A stretch of 34,825 nt of DNA from Halomonas organivorans (GCF_014192055.1 NZ_JACHXM010000035.1:1-34825); one strand, 5' to 3'; counted from the stretch's first letter, positions 25,253-32,347 are shown. Numbers and translations are program-made. The notes: generated by a model not told the origin, from the letters alone.

Positions 25253-26320
25253 TCAGCTCACCTTCATCAGGAAATCGTAGGCGCGGCGGATCCGCTGGAA
25301 GCGCCGCGAGGCGCTGGCCACGATGGCCTCGCCCTCGCGGTGGAAGCGGTCAGGGTGGTGCGCCTGGGCCAGGCGCCGGTAGGCCTTGCGGATCTCGCCG
25401 CGACTGGCGCCGGGCTCCAGGCCCAGCACCACCAGGGCGCTGCGGATGCGCGGGTCGGGTGCATTGGCGCGTTGGTGGACGTGGCTCGCCCCTTCGTTGC
25501 CGGCCCGCGAGCGCTGGCTGCGATCGTCGCGGTGCTCTTGCTTGCGCTCCCGGTCATCCCGACGGCGTTCGCGCTGTGTCTCGCGCTCGGCACGCTGACG
25601 TTCCCGTTCGGCTTCGCGCCGGGCCTGCTTGCGGCGACGTTCCGCCTCGCGTTCGGCGTACTGGCGTGCCTTCTCCTCTTCCTTTTCTGCCTGGCGCTGG
25701 CGCTTGGCCTCCGCCTTGGCCTCGCGCGCCTGGCGACGAGCCTCGGCGCGCTGCTCGCGACGGCTCGCACGGCTCTCCTGCTCGGCAGCGTGTTCAGTCG
25801 GGTCCTCGGCATCGGGCTGCCGCTCGCGGCGGCGTTCCCGGGAGCCCCGCTCGCGGCGCTGCCAGTAGTCGCTGCGGCTGGGGTCGGCCGGCTCGCTCAG
25901 CGGCCGGCCGGCCTGGGAGGCATAGAGTGCGGCGAACTCGGGCGGCGAGACGCCCAGCAGGTCCGCCAGGAAGCGCAGGATATGGTGGTTGGCCAGGGTC
26001 GGCTCGGCGTCTTCGGTGGCCAGGGTGACCGCCAGGCGCAGGAAGGCGCGGGAGGTCTCGCCATGCAGCTCCTTCTGCAGCACCTCGGCGGCGAGCTGGA
26101 TGGCGCCCAGGTCCTGGCTGGCGGCGATCTCCAGCAGTGGCGTCAGCTCGTGGCCGTGGCGGAAGGCCCCGGTCAGGGCGACCAGGTGGGCGCGCTCCGA
26201 CTCCCCGACCGGCCCCTGCTGCGTCAGCACCCAGGCCAGCAGCAGCAGGGCGGCGCTGTCGGCCTGGTCGCGACTCTGGAGCAGCAGCAGTTCGAAGGTG
26301 GAGAAACGGGCGGCGGTCAT
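25253..26320 (-). CDS. DnaJ-domain protein with N-terminal TerB-like region and long charged linker
   Basis: A 355-residue protein in three parts. Residues 1-150 are helical and acidic (LLLLAWVLTQQGPVGESERA, HHILRFLADLLGVSPPEFAA), resembling the TerB-like helical domain found with J-domains in DjlA. Residues about 165-290 are very rich in Arg, Glu, Lys, Ala and Gln, probably a long single helix. The C-terminal J-domain has VVLGLEPGASRGEIRKAYRR and the intact HPD triad at 322-324 (AQAHHPDRF). It should recruit DnaK to a substrate held by the N-terminal part. The ATG at 26320 (MTAARFSTFELL) was preferred to the frame start at 26440 because CAGGGA lies upstream. Unlike DjlA it has no N-terminal membrane span. 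Confidence 0.82.
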   Translation of the reverse strand: MTAARFSTFELLLLQSRDQADSAALLLLAWVLTQQGPVGESERAHLVALTGAFRHGHELTPLLEIAASQDLGAIQLAAEVLQKELHGETSRAFLRLAVTLATEDAEPTLANHHILRFLADLLGVSPPEFAALYASQAGRPLSEPADPSRSDYWQRRERGSRERRRERQPDAEDPTEHAAEQESRASRREQRAEARRQAREAKAEAKRQRQAEKEEEKARQYAEREAERRRKQARREAERERQRAERETQRERRRDDRERKQEHRDDRSQRSRAGNEGASHVHQRANAPDPRIRSALVVLGLEPGASRGEIRKAYRRLAQAHHPDRFHREGEAIVASASRRFQRIRRAYDFLMKVS

Positions 26321-26531
26321 TCCCTGACTCTTGTTGATGGGGCTCGTCGGTGGGCCTGGTGGATGGGCCATGGCCCGGACATCTTCGTGCCGGCCCCGGG
26401 CCTTGGCAAGCCCGCGGCCAGGATATGCTAGCGTAATCACGGGACCGGCCGGGCCGACTCTGGCCGAAACGATGTACAGCTAAATGTCATCGGCGGCCCG
26501 CGCCATATCTTGATGGCAGGAGGACAACATC

Positions 26532-26900
26532 ATGCGATCGCTGATTCAGACCTTGCTGGCGCCGGTGGTATGGGTGGCCGACAAGCTCGGCACGCGCCGC
26601 GAGGTCTCGCGCGACGAACCCGAACAGGCTCGGGTCGATCAGGCCTGCGAGGGCCTGGCGCTCTACCAGTTCTGGAGCGAGCCCGAGTGCATCCGCGTAC
26701 GGCGCGAGATCACCCGCCTCGGCCTTGCGATCGAGACCCGCGACGCCCGCCTCGAGCCCGAACACAGCAAGACCCTGAAAGAGCAGGGCGGCAAGCTCGA
26801 GGTGCCCTGTCTGTACATTCATGAATCCGAGGGTGAAGAACGCTGGCTCTACGGCGCCCAGCCCATCATCGACTACCTGAAGGGGCGGTTTGGGGAGTAG
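26532..26900 (+). CDS. Glutaredoxin/GST N-terminal domain protein with altered active site
   Basis: A 122-residue thioredoxin-fold protein. After a hydrophobic start (IQTLLAPVVWVADKLGTRRE) comes a glutaredoxin-like domain: LALYQF, then the active-site position EPEC instead of Cys-Pro-x-Cys, IRVRREITRLGL, LEVPCLYI with the cis-proline, and YGAQPIIDYL for glutathione binding. Loss of the first cysteine removes the usual dithiol chemistry, leaving a single Cys. AGGAGG lies upstream of the ATG. It marks the right edge of the high-GC segment; the sequence turns AT-richer directly after it. Confidence 0.82.
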   Translation: MRSLIQTLLAPVVWVADKLGTRREVSRDEPEQARVDQACEGLALYQFWSEPECIRVRREITRLGLAIETRDARLEPEHSKTLKEQGGKLEVPCLYIHESEGEERWLYGAQPIIDYLKGRFGE

Positions 26901-27364
26901 GGCGACGCTTTTCTCGATGAACTCAGTGGCCAGCCCCTCCGCGCCTATCTCAGATCAATGAAGCTCGCACCATGCTAGATCCTCAGCTAATTTAGTGGCA
27001 GGCTGAGTAAATGAGCGGATGGGGGGATTTGTAGTATTTGGATATTTCTGAGGAGAGATAGGGCTGCTATCGACCCAAAGCAGACATAAAGCATTCCCGT
27101 TGGAGATTTCGTATCCGAGCCCGGTAATTATCTACAATTATGGGTGCATCCGCGCTACGGAAGGGTAAAAAATGTGAAACGATTGATAATGTAAGCGAAT
27201 GATTCTATGTTGCCTTGGCCAGTAGTAGTGATATGAGAAGAGTGTTTGGTGTGTCGCAGAGTGTGGTTGCCACTCTTCAAGCTAGTACGCTAGCATGTCG
27301 TTTCAGTCGAGGTATAGGACAGATTGAAATAGACATGCTCACCACTGCATATTAGGTTTGATAT
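26901..27364. other. AT-richer intergenic region without a supported gene
   Basis: No reading frame in these 464 bases looks protein-coding. Contents seen: a copy of a GCTGCTATCGACCCAAAGC-type word at 27063-27087 that recurs near 28190; a small inverted repeat GCTAG-TACG-CTAGC near 27281; and a candidate promoter at 27324-27353. The base composition changes visibly from that of the gene before it, as expected for the left end of an acquired segment. Confidence 0.6.
27324..27353 (+). promoter_or_regulatory. Candidate sigma-70 promoter of the DUF6338 gene
   Basis: TTGAAA (27324-27329) and CATATT (27348-27353) are spaced by 18 bases. Transcription would begin near 27360, only a few bases before the TTG start at 27365, so the transcript would be almost leaderless. 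No ribosome binding site is visible before that TTG, consistent with this. Confidence 0.35.
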
Positions 27365-27970
27365 TTGAATATTTGGGATGAAAGCAAGCTTATAATCTTT
27401 ATTGCTTTTGTAGTGCCTGGATTCATTGCGATCAAGGCCTATGAGCTCCTGGCACCCGCTCGACATGCAGACTCATCAAAGCAAGTTATCGATGCTATAT
27501 CATATAGTTGCCTCAACTATGCAATTTTGTTTTGGCCTATAAGTCTAATTGAGAAAAGCTCAATTTCGGCAAGTCATCCAAATGTTTATCTTTTTTTCTG
27601 GCTGTTTGTTCTTTTCCTAGCGCCGATGTTGTGGGTTGTTGCTTGGAGGTTCTTAAGGCAGTGGAGCTTTGTGCAGAATATTATTCCTCACCCCATACAA
27701 AAGCCTTGGGACTTTGTCTTTAGCCAGAGGCATCCTTGTTGGATCATAGTTACGCTAAAGGATGGAGAGAAGGTCGCGGGGAAGTTCGGCCATAAATCCT
27801 TTGCTTCAAGCGCGCCCTCTGAGGAGTAAATATATCTGGAAGAAGAATGGTTGTTGAACGAAGACGGTGGATTCGAAAGGCAGGCTGAGCAATCAGCTGG
27901 TATTATCATTCTATCCTCAGAGATACGTTCTGTGGAGTTATATAATAGTGGAGATGAAAAACATGGTTGA
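27365..27970 (+). pseudogene. DUF6338 family membrane protein gene interrupted by one in-frame stop
   Basis: The frame from the TTG at 27365 encodes a DUF6338-like protein: KLIIFIAFVVPGFIAIKAYE is a first membrane span, VYLFFWLFVLFLAPMLWVVA a second, followed by WDFVFSQRHPCWIIVTLKDG and KFGHKSFASSAPSEE. Codon 155 (27827-27829) is TAA. Beyond it the same frame stays open to TGA at 27968-27970 and reads IYLEEEWLLNEDGGFERQAE, SAGIIILSSEIRSVELY, which is the normal C-terminal part of the family as I recall it. A single CAA-to-TAA change would explain this. An in-frame TGA at 27359-27361 excludes any start farther upstream. The last eight bases overlap the next gene, as in an intact operon. Confidence 0.75.
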
Positions 27971-28106
27971 CAATAAAAAAGGATATGATCAGCGGGGCTA
28001 TGCTCCTATCAAGAAAGGTTATCAGCCCCAAAAAGAACCTGCAACGAATGGTCATAAGCCGGAGAAGTCTGAATTGGCGCCCAAAAGCCCTCCTAAGAAA
28101 AAGTAA
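27963..28106 (+). CDS. Tiny GYxP-repeat protein coupled to the DUF6338 gene
   Basis: A 47-residue basic protein with no hydrophobic segment. It has three repeats of the form K/R-GY-x-x (KGYDQ, RGYAP, KGYQP) and a Lys- and Pro-rich tail (APKSPPKKK), so it is probably disordered. The ATG at 27963 has GGAG nine bases upstream; an ATG at 27954 is too close to it. The gene overlaps the last eight bases of the original DUF6338 frame, which suggests translational coupling. From memory, small GYQP-type proteins accompany DUF6338 genes in other proteobacteria; function unknown. Confidence 0.6.
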   Translation: MVDNKKGYDQRGYAPIKKGYQPQKEPATNGHKPEKSELAPKSPPKKK

Positions 28107-28118
28107 GATTCAGCGCTG

Positions 28119-28125
28119 GTTAGCG
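28119..28125 (+). other. GTTAGCG motif A, attC-core-like
   Basis: GTTAGCG fits the GTTRRRY core cleaved by integron integrases. It stands 13 bases after the GYxP stop codon. No convincing partner (RYYYAAC) is visible upstream, so this copy alone would not be called; it is listed because the same word recurs after the next two genes. Confidence 0.3.
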
Positions 28126-28156
28126 GTCCTACTGTCAGCATTGTAGCGCAGTTTTG

Positions 28157-28216
28157 GACATCCGCTTTGGTCGGTATCTGCTACGTGCAATAGCAGCTGC
28201 CGACCAAAGGGGACAT
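28157..28216. repeat. Long imperfect hairpin built from two inverted copies of a dispersed word
   Basis: CTTTGGTCGG (28165-28174) pairs with CCGACCAAAG (28200-28209), then across a 3x3 internal loop CTGCTA (28178-28183) pairs with TAGCAG (28191-28196), with loop CGTGCAA. The right arm extended to 28216 (GCAGCTGCCGACC-AAAGGGGACAT) resembles the word at 27063-27087. The element sits in the 174-base gap before the gene at 28281. Confidence 0.6.
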
Positions 28217-28280
28217 GTCGGAAAAGGCAGCATGTGTGTTCCGGTCTATATACAAGAATGCAGTCTAATATTTGTTATGA

Positions 28281-28904
28281 ATGGTTTCCTACATGATGGA
28301 AGTGGTTTCAATCGCAAAGGAGTTTCTCGTCTCGATTGCGGCAGCAACAACCGCGATCGTAGCCGTTCTTGGGCTCAGAAGTTGGAGCAGAGAACTCCGC
28401 GGGAGAACTCAATTCGAGGTTGCGCGACAACTCATCCGTGCAACGTATCGTGTGCGGGATGAGCTCCGATATTGCAGGACTCCGTTCATCCAAGGTGCGG
28501 AGTTTCCCAAGGACTATCCCGCCGTCGACAAAGGTGTGAAATCTGAGCAGGAGTCGAAAGCATGGGCGCATATCTACCAGAATCGCTGGGAGCCAGTACG
28601 TGACGCTCTTCGGGAGTTAGACGCACAGCTGTTGGAGGCGGAAGCCCTGTGGGGAAGTGATATCCGAAAGGCAGGCGACGCGCTACGGCAATGCGCACGG
28701 GAACTTCAAGTAGCTATGGAGGCGATTATCGAAGATAAGGCGGTTGGCGGTGAGAACTTTAAGAGTGACCGCGATTTCGCCAATAAAATGCGCAGCACCG
28801 CGCACGCTTCAGTGACAAGCCAAGACAACGAACTCACTAACACGATTCAAGATGCGGTATCCACCATTGAGAATTTCGTCAGACCGTATCTACGTCCGCG
28901 GTAA
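28281..28904 (+). CDS. Hypothetical protein with N-terminal membrane anchor and helical body
   Basis: A 207-residue protein. One membrane segment lies near residues 15-35 (EFLVSIAAATTAIVAVLGL), then a polar, mostly helical body (RGRTQFEVARQLIRATYRVR, EPVRDALRELDAQLLEAEAL, DALRQCARELQVAMEAII) with coiled-coil character. I recognise the general type, an anchored helical orphan common in mobile regions, but no function. ATGs at 28281, 28293 and 28296 are possible starts and none has a clear ribosome binding site. Codon use is less GC-rich than in flanking chromosomal genes. It ends directly before attC-like site B. Confidence 0.65.
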   Translation: MVSYMMEVVSIAKEFLVSIAAATTAIVAVLGLRSWSRELRGRTQFEVARQLIRATYRVRDELRYCRTPFIQGAEFPKDYPAVDKGVKSEQESKAWAHIYQNRWEPVRDALRELDAQLLEAEALWGSDIRKAGDALRQCARELQVAMEAIIEDKAVGGENFKSDRDFANKMRSTAHASVTSQDNELTNTIQDAVSTIENFVRPYLRPR

Positions 28905-28946
28905 CAATCCGCGCAACCTGGCACTCGTACATCGCGCCGGTTAGCG
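28899..28946 (+). other. attC-like site B (CGGTAAC ... GTTAGCG)
   Basis: CGGTAAC (28899-28905) and GTTAGCG (28940-28946) are complementary except for one base, as R'' and R' are in integron attC sites. The left end reads TAACAATCCGCGCAA, close to the TAACAATTCGTTCAA of classical attC sites. An alternative fold pairs CGC-AACC with GGTT-AGCG. At 48 bases it is shorter than typical attC, so it may be decayed. Confidence 0.4.
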
Positions 28947-28982
28947 GTGCATTATACCTAAAAACTGACCCGGAAGAATTAA

Positions 28983-29441
28983 GTGCAAGTAGAGCTATTT
29001 GAGAAAGTAAAGCAGGGAAAGATCACCAGTACAGATGAGTTCCAAGTTTCAGCTATAGGTCGAGCAACCAGCGACTCAGAAAAATACAATACGTATTGCT
29101 CTCTTCTAGACATGATTCCAGAGGGATATATTGAGGGAGTGAAAAGTTCTGATGGATGCTTGGGCCCCAACTACAGTAGCTTGCAAGTAACAAAGTCAGG
29201 GCTGGAGGTATATAAATTCTGGATGACGCCAATCAGCCAGATCGGGAAACCAACGCTATGGGAGGTTTGTAGAAACGGCGTGCTCAGTGCTTTTGCTGGG
29301 AAGTTGGTTTGGTGGCTTGTTGCGAGCACGGCAGCGGCATTTTCTTTACGGCTGCGCATCCACTACAGTGGGGGAAGTCCAAGCCGCGCATGCTACAGAC
29401 GTTATATTAGAGCTCACCCAAAGACCGCTTCTGGCCGTTAG
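28983..29441 (+). CDS. Hypothetical protein with C-terminal membrane segment, possibly frameshifted at its end
   Basis: A 152-residue frame from a GTG at 28983 with CGGAAG nine bases upstream. The N-terminal 90 residues look like a small helical domain, perhaps a winged helix (NTYCSLLDMIPEGYIEGV, LQVTKSGLEVYKFW). A membrane segment follows (FAGKLVWWLVASTAAAFSL). After that the frame becomes basic and irregular and stops inside the GTTAGCT motif at 29437. A shift of frame at the T run near 29340 would give a different tail, so the last 35 or so residues are doubtful. Function unknown. Confidence 0.55.
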   Translation: MQVELFEKVKQGKITSTDEFQVSAIGRATSDSEKYNTYCSLLDMIPEGYIEGVKSSDGCLGPNYSSLQVTKSGLEVYKFWMTPISQIGKPTLWEVCRNGVLSAFAGKLVWWLVASTAAAFSLRLRIHYSGGSPSRACYRRYIRAHPKTASGR

Positions 29442-29443
29442 CT
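29411..29443 (+). other. attC-like site C (AGCTCAC ... GTTAGCT)
   Basis: AGCTCAC (29411-29417) and GTTAGCT (29437-29443) are complementary except for one base, with an inner CCA/TGG pair. This is short for attC. It is the third GTTAGC motif of the segment and again lies at the end of a gene. Confidence 0.3.
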
Positions 29444-29760
29444 GTAATGCATAACATGATCGCTTTAATTGCTTTCTTTGTCTCGCCTCCTCCACGTTGT
29501 CGTGGAGGGAGCGAGAACTCGTAAACCGTTATCAATGCAGAAAATGAGGGTTGTGCTTGAAACTCGAGGTCGCCGATTAACTTATGGTCAGGCTTTTTTG
29601 ATGAACAGCTTCGGCTTGACCTGCTCGAGGCTCATCGGCTGACGATTGTCTTCCGGTGTGAAGGAGAGGAGGAGACACTCGGGCATTTGCTCGGAAATCT
29701 TCATTGCATCGCCCCGAGTACGATATAAATGCTGGTCTCTCTATCGTTGTTCTCATGGGG
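29444..29760. other. Intergenic region at the right end of the AT-richer segment
   Basis: These 317 bases hold a strong hairpin at 29482-29515 (15-base arms, one mismatch, one wobble, loop TTGT) without a T tract, and one short minus-strand frame listed separately. At 29754-29765 the minus strand reads TGAACTGACCCC, which resembles the terminus of some IS3-type insertion sequences, but no second copy was found. The composition returns to high GC at its right end. Confidence 0.5.
29588..29704 (-). CDS. Possible small orphan frame (38 codons)
   Basis: A 38-codon frame from an ATG at 29704 to a stop at 29588, reading MKISEQMPECLLLSFTPEDN and ending KPKLFIKKA. It has natural-looking amino acid use, but there is no good ribosome binding site. 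It could be a small gene, the tail of a broken larger gene (an in-frame TAG lies about 13 codons upstream), or chance. I do not recognise it. Confidence 0.25.
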   Translation of the reverse strand: MKISEQMPECLLLSFTPEDNRQPMSLEQVKPKLFIKKA

Positions 29761-31086
29761 TCAGTTCACTTGCGTGCCGCACTTCACTCGCGTGAAAAAG
29801 TCCTCACCGCCGATCTGGCCGCCCTTGAGCACTATCTCTAGCCCCTCGAGTGGAGAGCCGGGGGCGATCAGGCGGCACAGATGTCCGCCCTGGGCCTCAT
29901 CGAAGGCTACCAACTCGAGGGCATCGGCACCGAGTTGTCGCATGGCATGGCTGGAGGTATCGCCGCCCGCGAAGACGATGCGCTGAATGGAATCGCCCCG
30001 GCGGAGATGGTGGGTCAGGAGGGCGTAGACTTCCCCGACCGCAAGTGCCAGCCGATCGGCCGACAGCCCAACGGCCAGATCGGCATCGCAGCGGGTCGTA
30101 GCGAGGGCCACCGCCTGGTTGCTGGCAAACGCTCCCGTTACTTCATGGGCGAGCCGTTGTGCCAGCGCAGCAGGGGCGCGTAACGCTTCCTCGGGCGATA
30201 CTGCCAGAATGTGGCCGCCTTGTGCCTCGAAATGCGCAAGCTGACTGCGGGTCTGGGGTGAGCAGCTGCCGGACAGCACCAGTAACCGGTTCGCTCCGGG
30301 ATAGGTGGTAGGTAGTGGCTTCCGCTGGCCCATGTTCCGCGTGACCAGACGGCCGAGGGCATCGGCCAGGCCTTGTGCCGCCACCGCCAGGGTGGGCCGT
30401 TGCTCGGCGAGCTTCAGGATCAACTCGGCGGCATGGGACATTTCGTCTGTATGCGTCGCATCGAGCACCACGAAGCGCTCTGCATCGGCGGCGGATGCCA
30501 GTCGCTGCCAACCGCCGTCCGGCTGCCGATAATCCAGCAGCGTCACCGCCGCCGGGGCAATGGCCGTTTGCGCCATCAAGTGGCATCGCAGGTCCGACTC
30601 GGTCATTGGCGTGGAGGGGTGATGCGCCATCGCCGGATTCTGGTCCAGTCGGCAGATTTCGTCCCCATACCGCGTGAAGAGATGGGAAAACGCCGTATAG
30701 CGACCAAAGGCCGGCGTGGCGGGTAGGACGGGCAGCGCGCATCCCGGACAGTGGCGTCGGGCCAGATCCATGACATGGCCAATGCTGCCGAGACTGGGTG
30801 ACGAATCAAAGGTCGAGCAGATCTTGAACTGCTTGAGGCGGGGGTTCAGGGCGTCCAATAGGTCCAGGGCAGGGGACACTTCCTGGGTCATCGCCGGCGG
30901 GGCGAGCCCACGGGCCGTGCCCGCGAGTCCGACGACGTCCAGCTGGGAGGCCATGTCCAGAATCGTCTCACGATGATTGCTGGTGAAGAACAGGCGGCCC
31001 CGCAGGCCATGGCGGCTGAATTGCGCCAGATTTTCCGTCGAACCGGTGAAGTCGTCGCCATAGAAGGCGGCCAAGAGTCGTTGCAT
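29761..31086 (-). CDS. Four-carbon acid sugar kinase family protein, candidate 3-oxo-isoapionate kinase
   Basis: A 441-residue kinase of the OtnK/DtnK/OiaK family, whose N-terminal sugar-binding domain begins AAFYGDDFTGSTE (residues 6-18) and whose C-terminal nucleotide-binding domain carries RIVFAGGDTSSHAMRQLG and EIVLKGGQIGGEDFF. Members phosphorylate sugar acids such as D-threonate, D-erythronate or 3-oxo-isoapionate with ATP. Divergent linkage to a RuBisCO-like protein is the arrangement known for the isoapionate kinase branch, so that substrate class is the best guess. It follows the LacI gene by 24 bases on the same strand, probably one transcript. The C-terminus (VKCGTQVN) runs up to an IS-like word and may be slightly altered. 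Confidence 0.85.
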   Translation of the reverse strand: MQRLLAAFYGDDFTGSTENLAQFSRHGLRGRLFFTSNHRETILDMASQLDVVGLAGTARGLAPPAMTQEVSPALDLLDALNPRLKQFKICSTFDSSPSLGSIGHVMDLARRHCPGCALPVLPATPAFGRYTAFSHLFTRYGDEICRLDQNPAMAHHPSTPMTESDLRCHLMAQTAIAPAAVTLLDYRQPDGGWQRLASAADAERFVVLDATHTDEMSHAAELILKLAEQRPTLAVAAQGLADALGRLVTRNMGQRKPLPTTYPGANRLLVLSGSCSPQTRSQLAHFEAQGGHILAVSPEEALRAPAALAQRLAHEVTGAFASNQAVALATTRCDADLAVGLSADRLALAVGEVYALLTHHLRRGDSIQRIVFAGGDTSSHAMRQLGADALELVAFDEAQGGHLCRLIAPGSPLEGLEIVLKGGQIGGEDFFTRVKCGTQVN

Positions 31087-31110
31087 GCAGTGGTCTCCCC
31101 GTTATCGACG

Positions 31111-32157
31111 TCAGGTGCTTTCGCGCACGGTCAGGCGATAGCCGATATCCACGCGAGGCTGAGAGGGTGTCCGACCCTGCAGGCGCTCCAGCAGCAGCTT
31201 CGCGGCCTCCACGCCCATCTCGAAGCGTGGTACCGAGACGGTGGTGAGTCTCGGCGTCAGGTGTTCCCCGAGCGACAGGCCCAGGTAGCTGCCCATGGCG
31301 ATATCTTCCGGCACGCGAATTCCTCGCCGGTTGGCTTCCAGGAGCGCACCGGCTGCCAGGTTGTCGTTGGCAAAGTGGATCGCCTCGAGGTCGGGGCGGG
31401 CCGCCAGCGCTTCGAGGAACACCCTGCGACCGGCTTCATAAGACGACGGCTCCTCGCTCGCGAACAACAAATTGCTCTCGATACCCGCGGCGGCTAGCAC
31501 CTGGCGATGTCCCTCGAATCGTTGCTGTGCACGATAGTCACGCGTCATGCCGACCCCGAGGAAGGCGATGCGACGATAGCCACGATCCAGCAGGTGTTGG
31601 GCCATACAGGCGCCGGCCTGGATGTTGTCGATTCCCACATTCATGTCGATGCAGGGGGTACCCAGTTCCATGATCTCGACCACCGGGCGCCCCCATGTCT
31701 GGAGACGGTGCACGGTCCTGTCGTGATGTCGCAGACCGGTCAGGATGACCCCCGATGGCGAGTAGCCCATGACCGAGTCGATCAGCGACGCCTCTCGATC
31801 CAGGTCGAAATCGGTGGAGCCCAGTAGCACTTGGTAGCCGGCGCCCTCGAGGGTCTGCTGGATGCCGTGTACTACCTCGATGAAGGTCAGGATCGATAGC
31901 GATGGCACCACGACGGGAATGACCCGTGTGCCCGCCGATGCCAGGCCTCCGGCGATCAGGTTCGGGACATAGCCCAGTGAAGCCACTGCCTGGTCGACAC
32001 GTTTACGCAATTTTGCTGACACCCTGTCCGGCGTGTTCAGGGCACGTGACACCGTGATCGGGGCCACCCCGGCTTCCTTGGCCACGTCGCTGATGGTGAC
32101 CCGGTTGACACCCTGGTGGCGACGTCTTCCCTGGGGCAATGGCTTCTCGTTCGCCAT
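31111..32157 (-). CDS. LacI family regulator of the RuBisCO-like locus
   Basis: A 348-residue LacI/GalR protein. The helix-turn-helix is at about 20-42 (VTISDVAKEAGVAPITVSRA), then a hinge (LGYVPNLIAGGLASAGT) and a ligand domain (VIPVVVPSLSILTFIEVVHG, YRRIAFLGVG, LEAIHFANDNLAAGALLEA). It resembles the gluconate-type GntR branch of LacI proteins. The two identical palindromes at 32220-32278 in the divergent promoter region are its likely sites. The ATG at 32157 has GAGGAC upstream and yields the usual short basic lead before the DNA-binding domain. It heads the minus-strand unit with the kinase. Confidence 0.9.
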   Translation of the reverse strand: MANEKPLPQGRRRHQGVNRVTISDVAKEAGVAPITVSRALNTPDRVSAKLRKRVDQAVASLGYVPNLIAGGLASAGTRVIPVVVPSLSILTFIEVVHGIQQTLEGAGYQVLLGSTDFDLDREASLIDSVMGYSPSGVILTGLRHHDRTVHRLQTWGRPVVEIMELGTPCIDMNVGIDNIQAGACMAQHLLDRGYRRIAFLGVGMTRDYRAQQRFEGHRQVLAAAGIESNLLFASEEPSSYEAGRRVFLEALAARPDLEAIHFANDNLAAGALLEANRRGIRVPEDIAMGSYLGLSLGEHLTPRLTTVSVPRFEMGVEAAKLLLERLQGRTPSQPRVDIGYRLTVREST

Positions 32158-32219
32158 GGGCTGGTGTCCTCGATTGATACAGGTTGCGTTTGGTGCGTCC
32201 CAGTCTAGGTTGGATTTTA

Positions 32220-32278
32220 TGGTAGCGCTACCAACTGGCTGCTGCTAGGCTCAGAACCATAGCTTGGTAGCGCTACCA
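32220..32278. promoter_or_regulatory. Two identical LacI-type operators in the divergent promoter region
   Basis: TGGTAGCGCTACCA occurs at 32220-32233 and 32265-32278, perfect 14-base palindromes 45 bases apart. Both lie in the 190-base gap between the LacI gene and the RuBisCO-like gene, so one repressor could control both directions, perhaps by a small loop. Confidence 0.8.
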
Positions 32279-32347
32279 TATGGCCCGTGCTAGCTTGCTC
32301 GTAAACAATGACAACCGACCGGCTCAAGCCGGCTCAGGAGCACGCCA

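Noticed and set aside
28154..28462. 102-codon plus-strand frame overlapping the start of the 28281 gene
   Set aside because: It runs through the hairpin and the opposite codon phase of a better-supported gene with a membrane segment.
29754..29765. IS3-like terminal word TGAACTGACCCC on the minus strand
   Set aside because: Only one copy is visible, with no matching end, transposase or target duplication, so an insertion sequence cannot be called.
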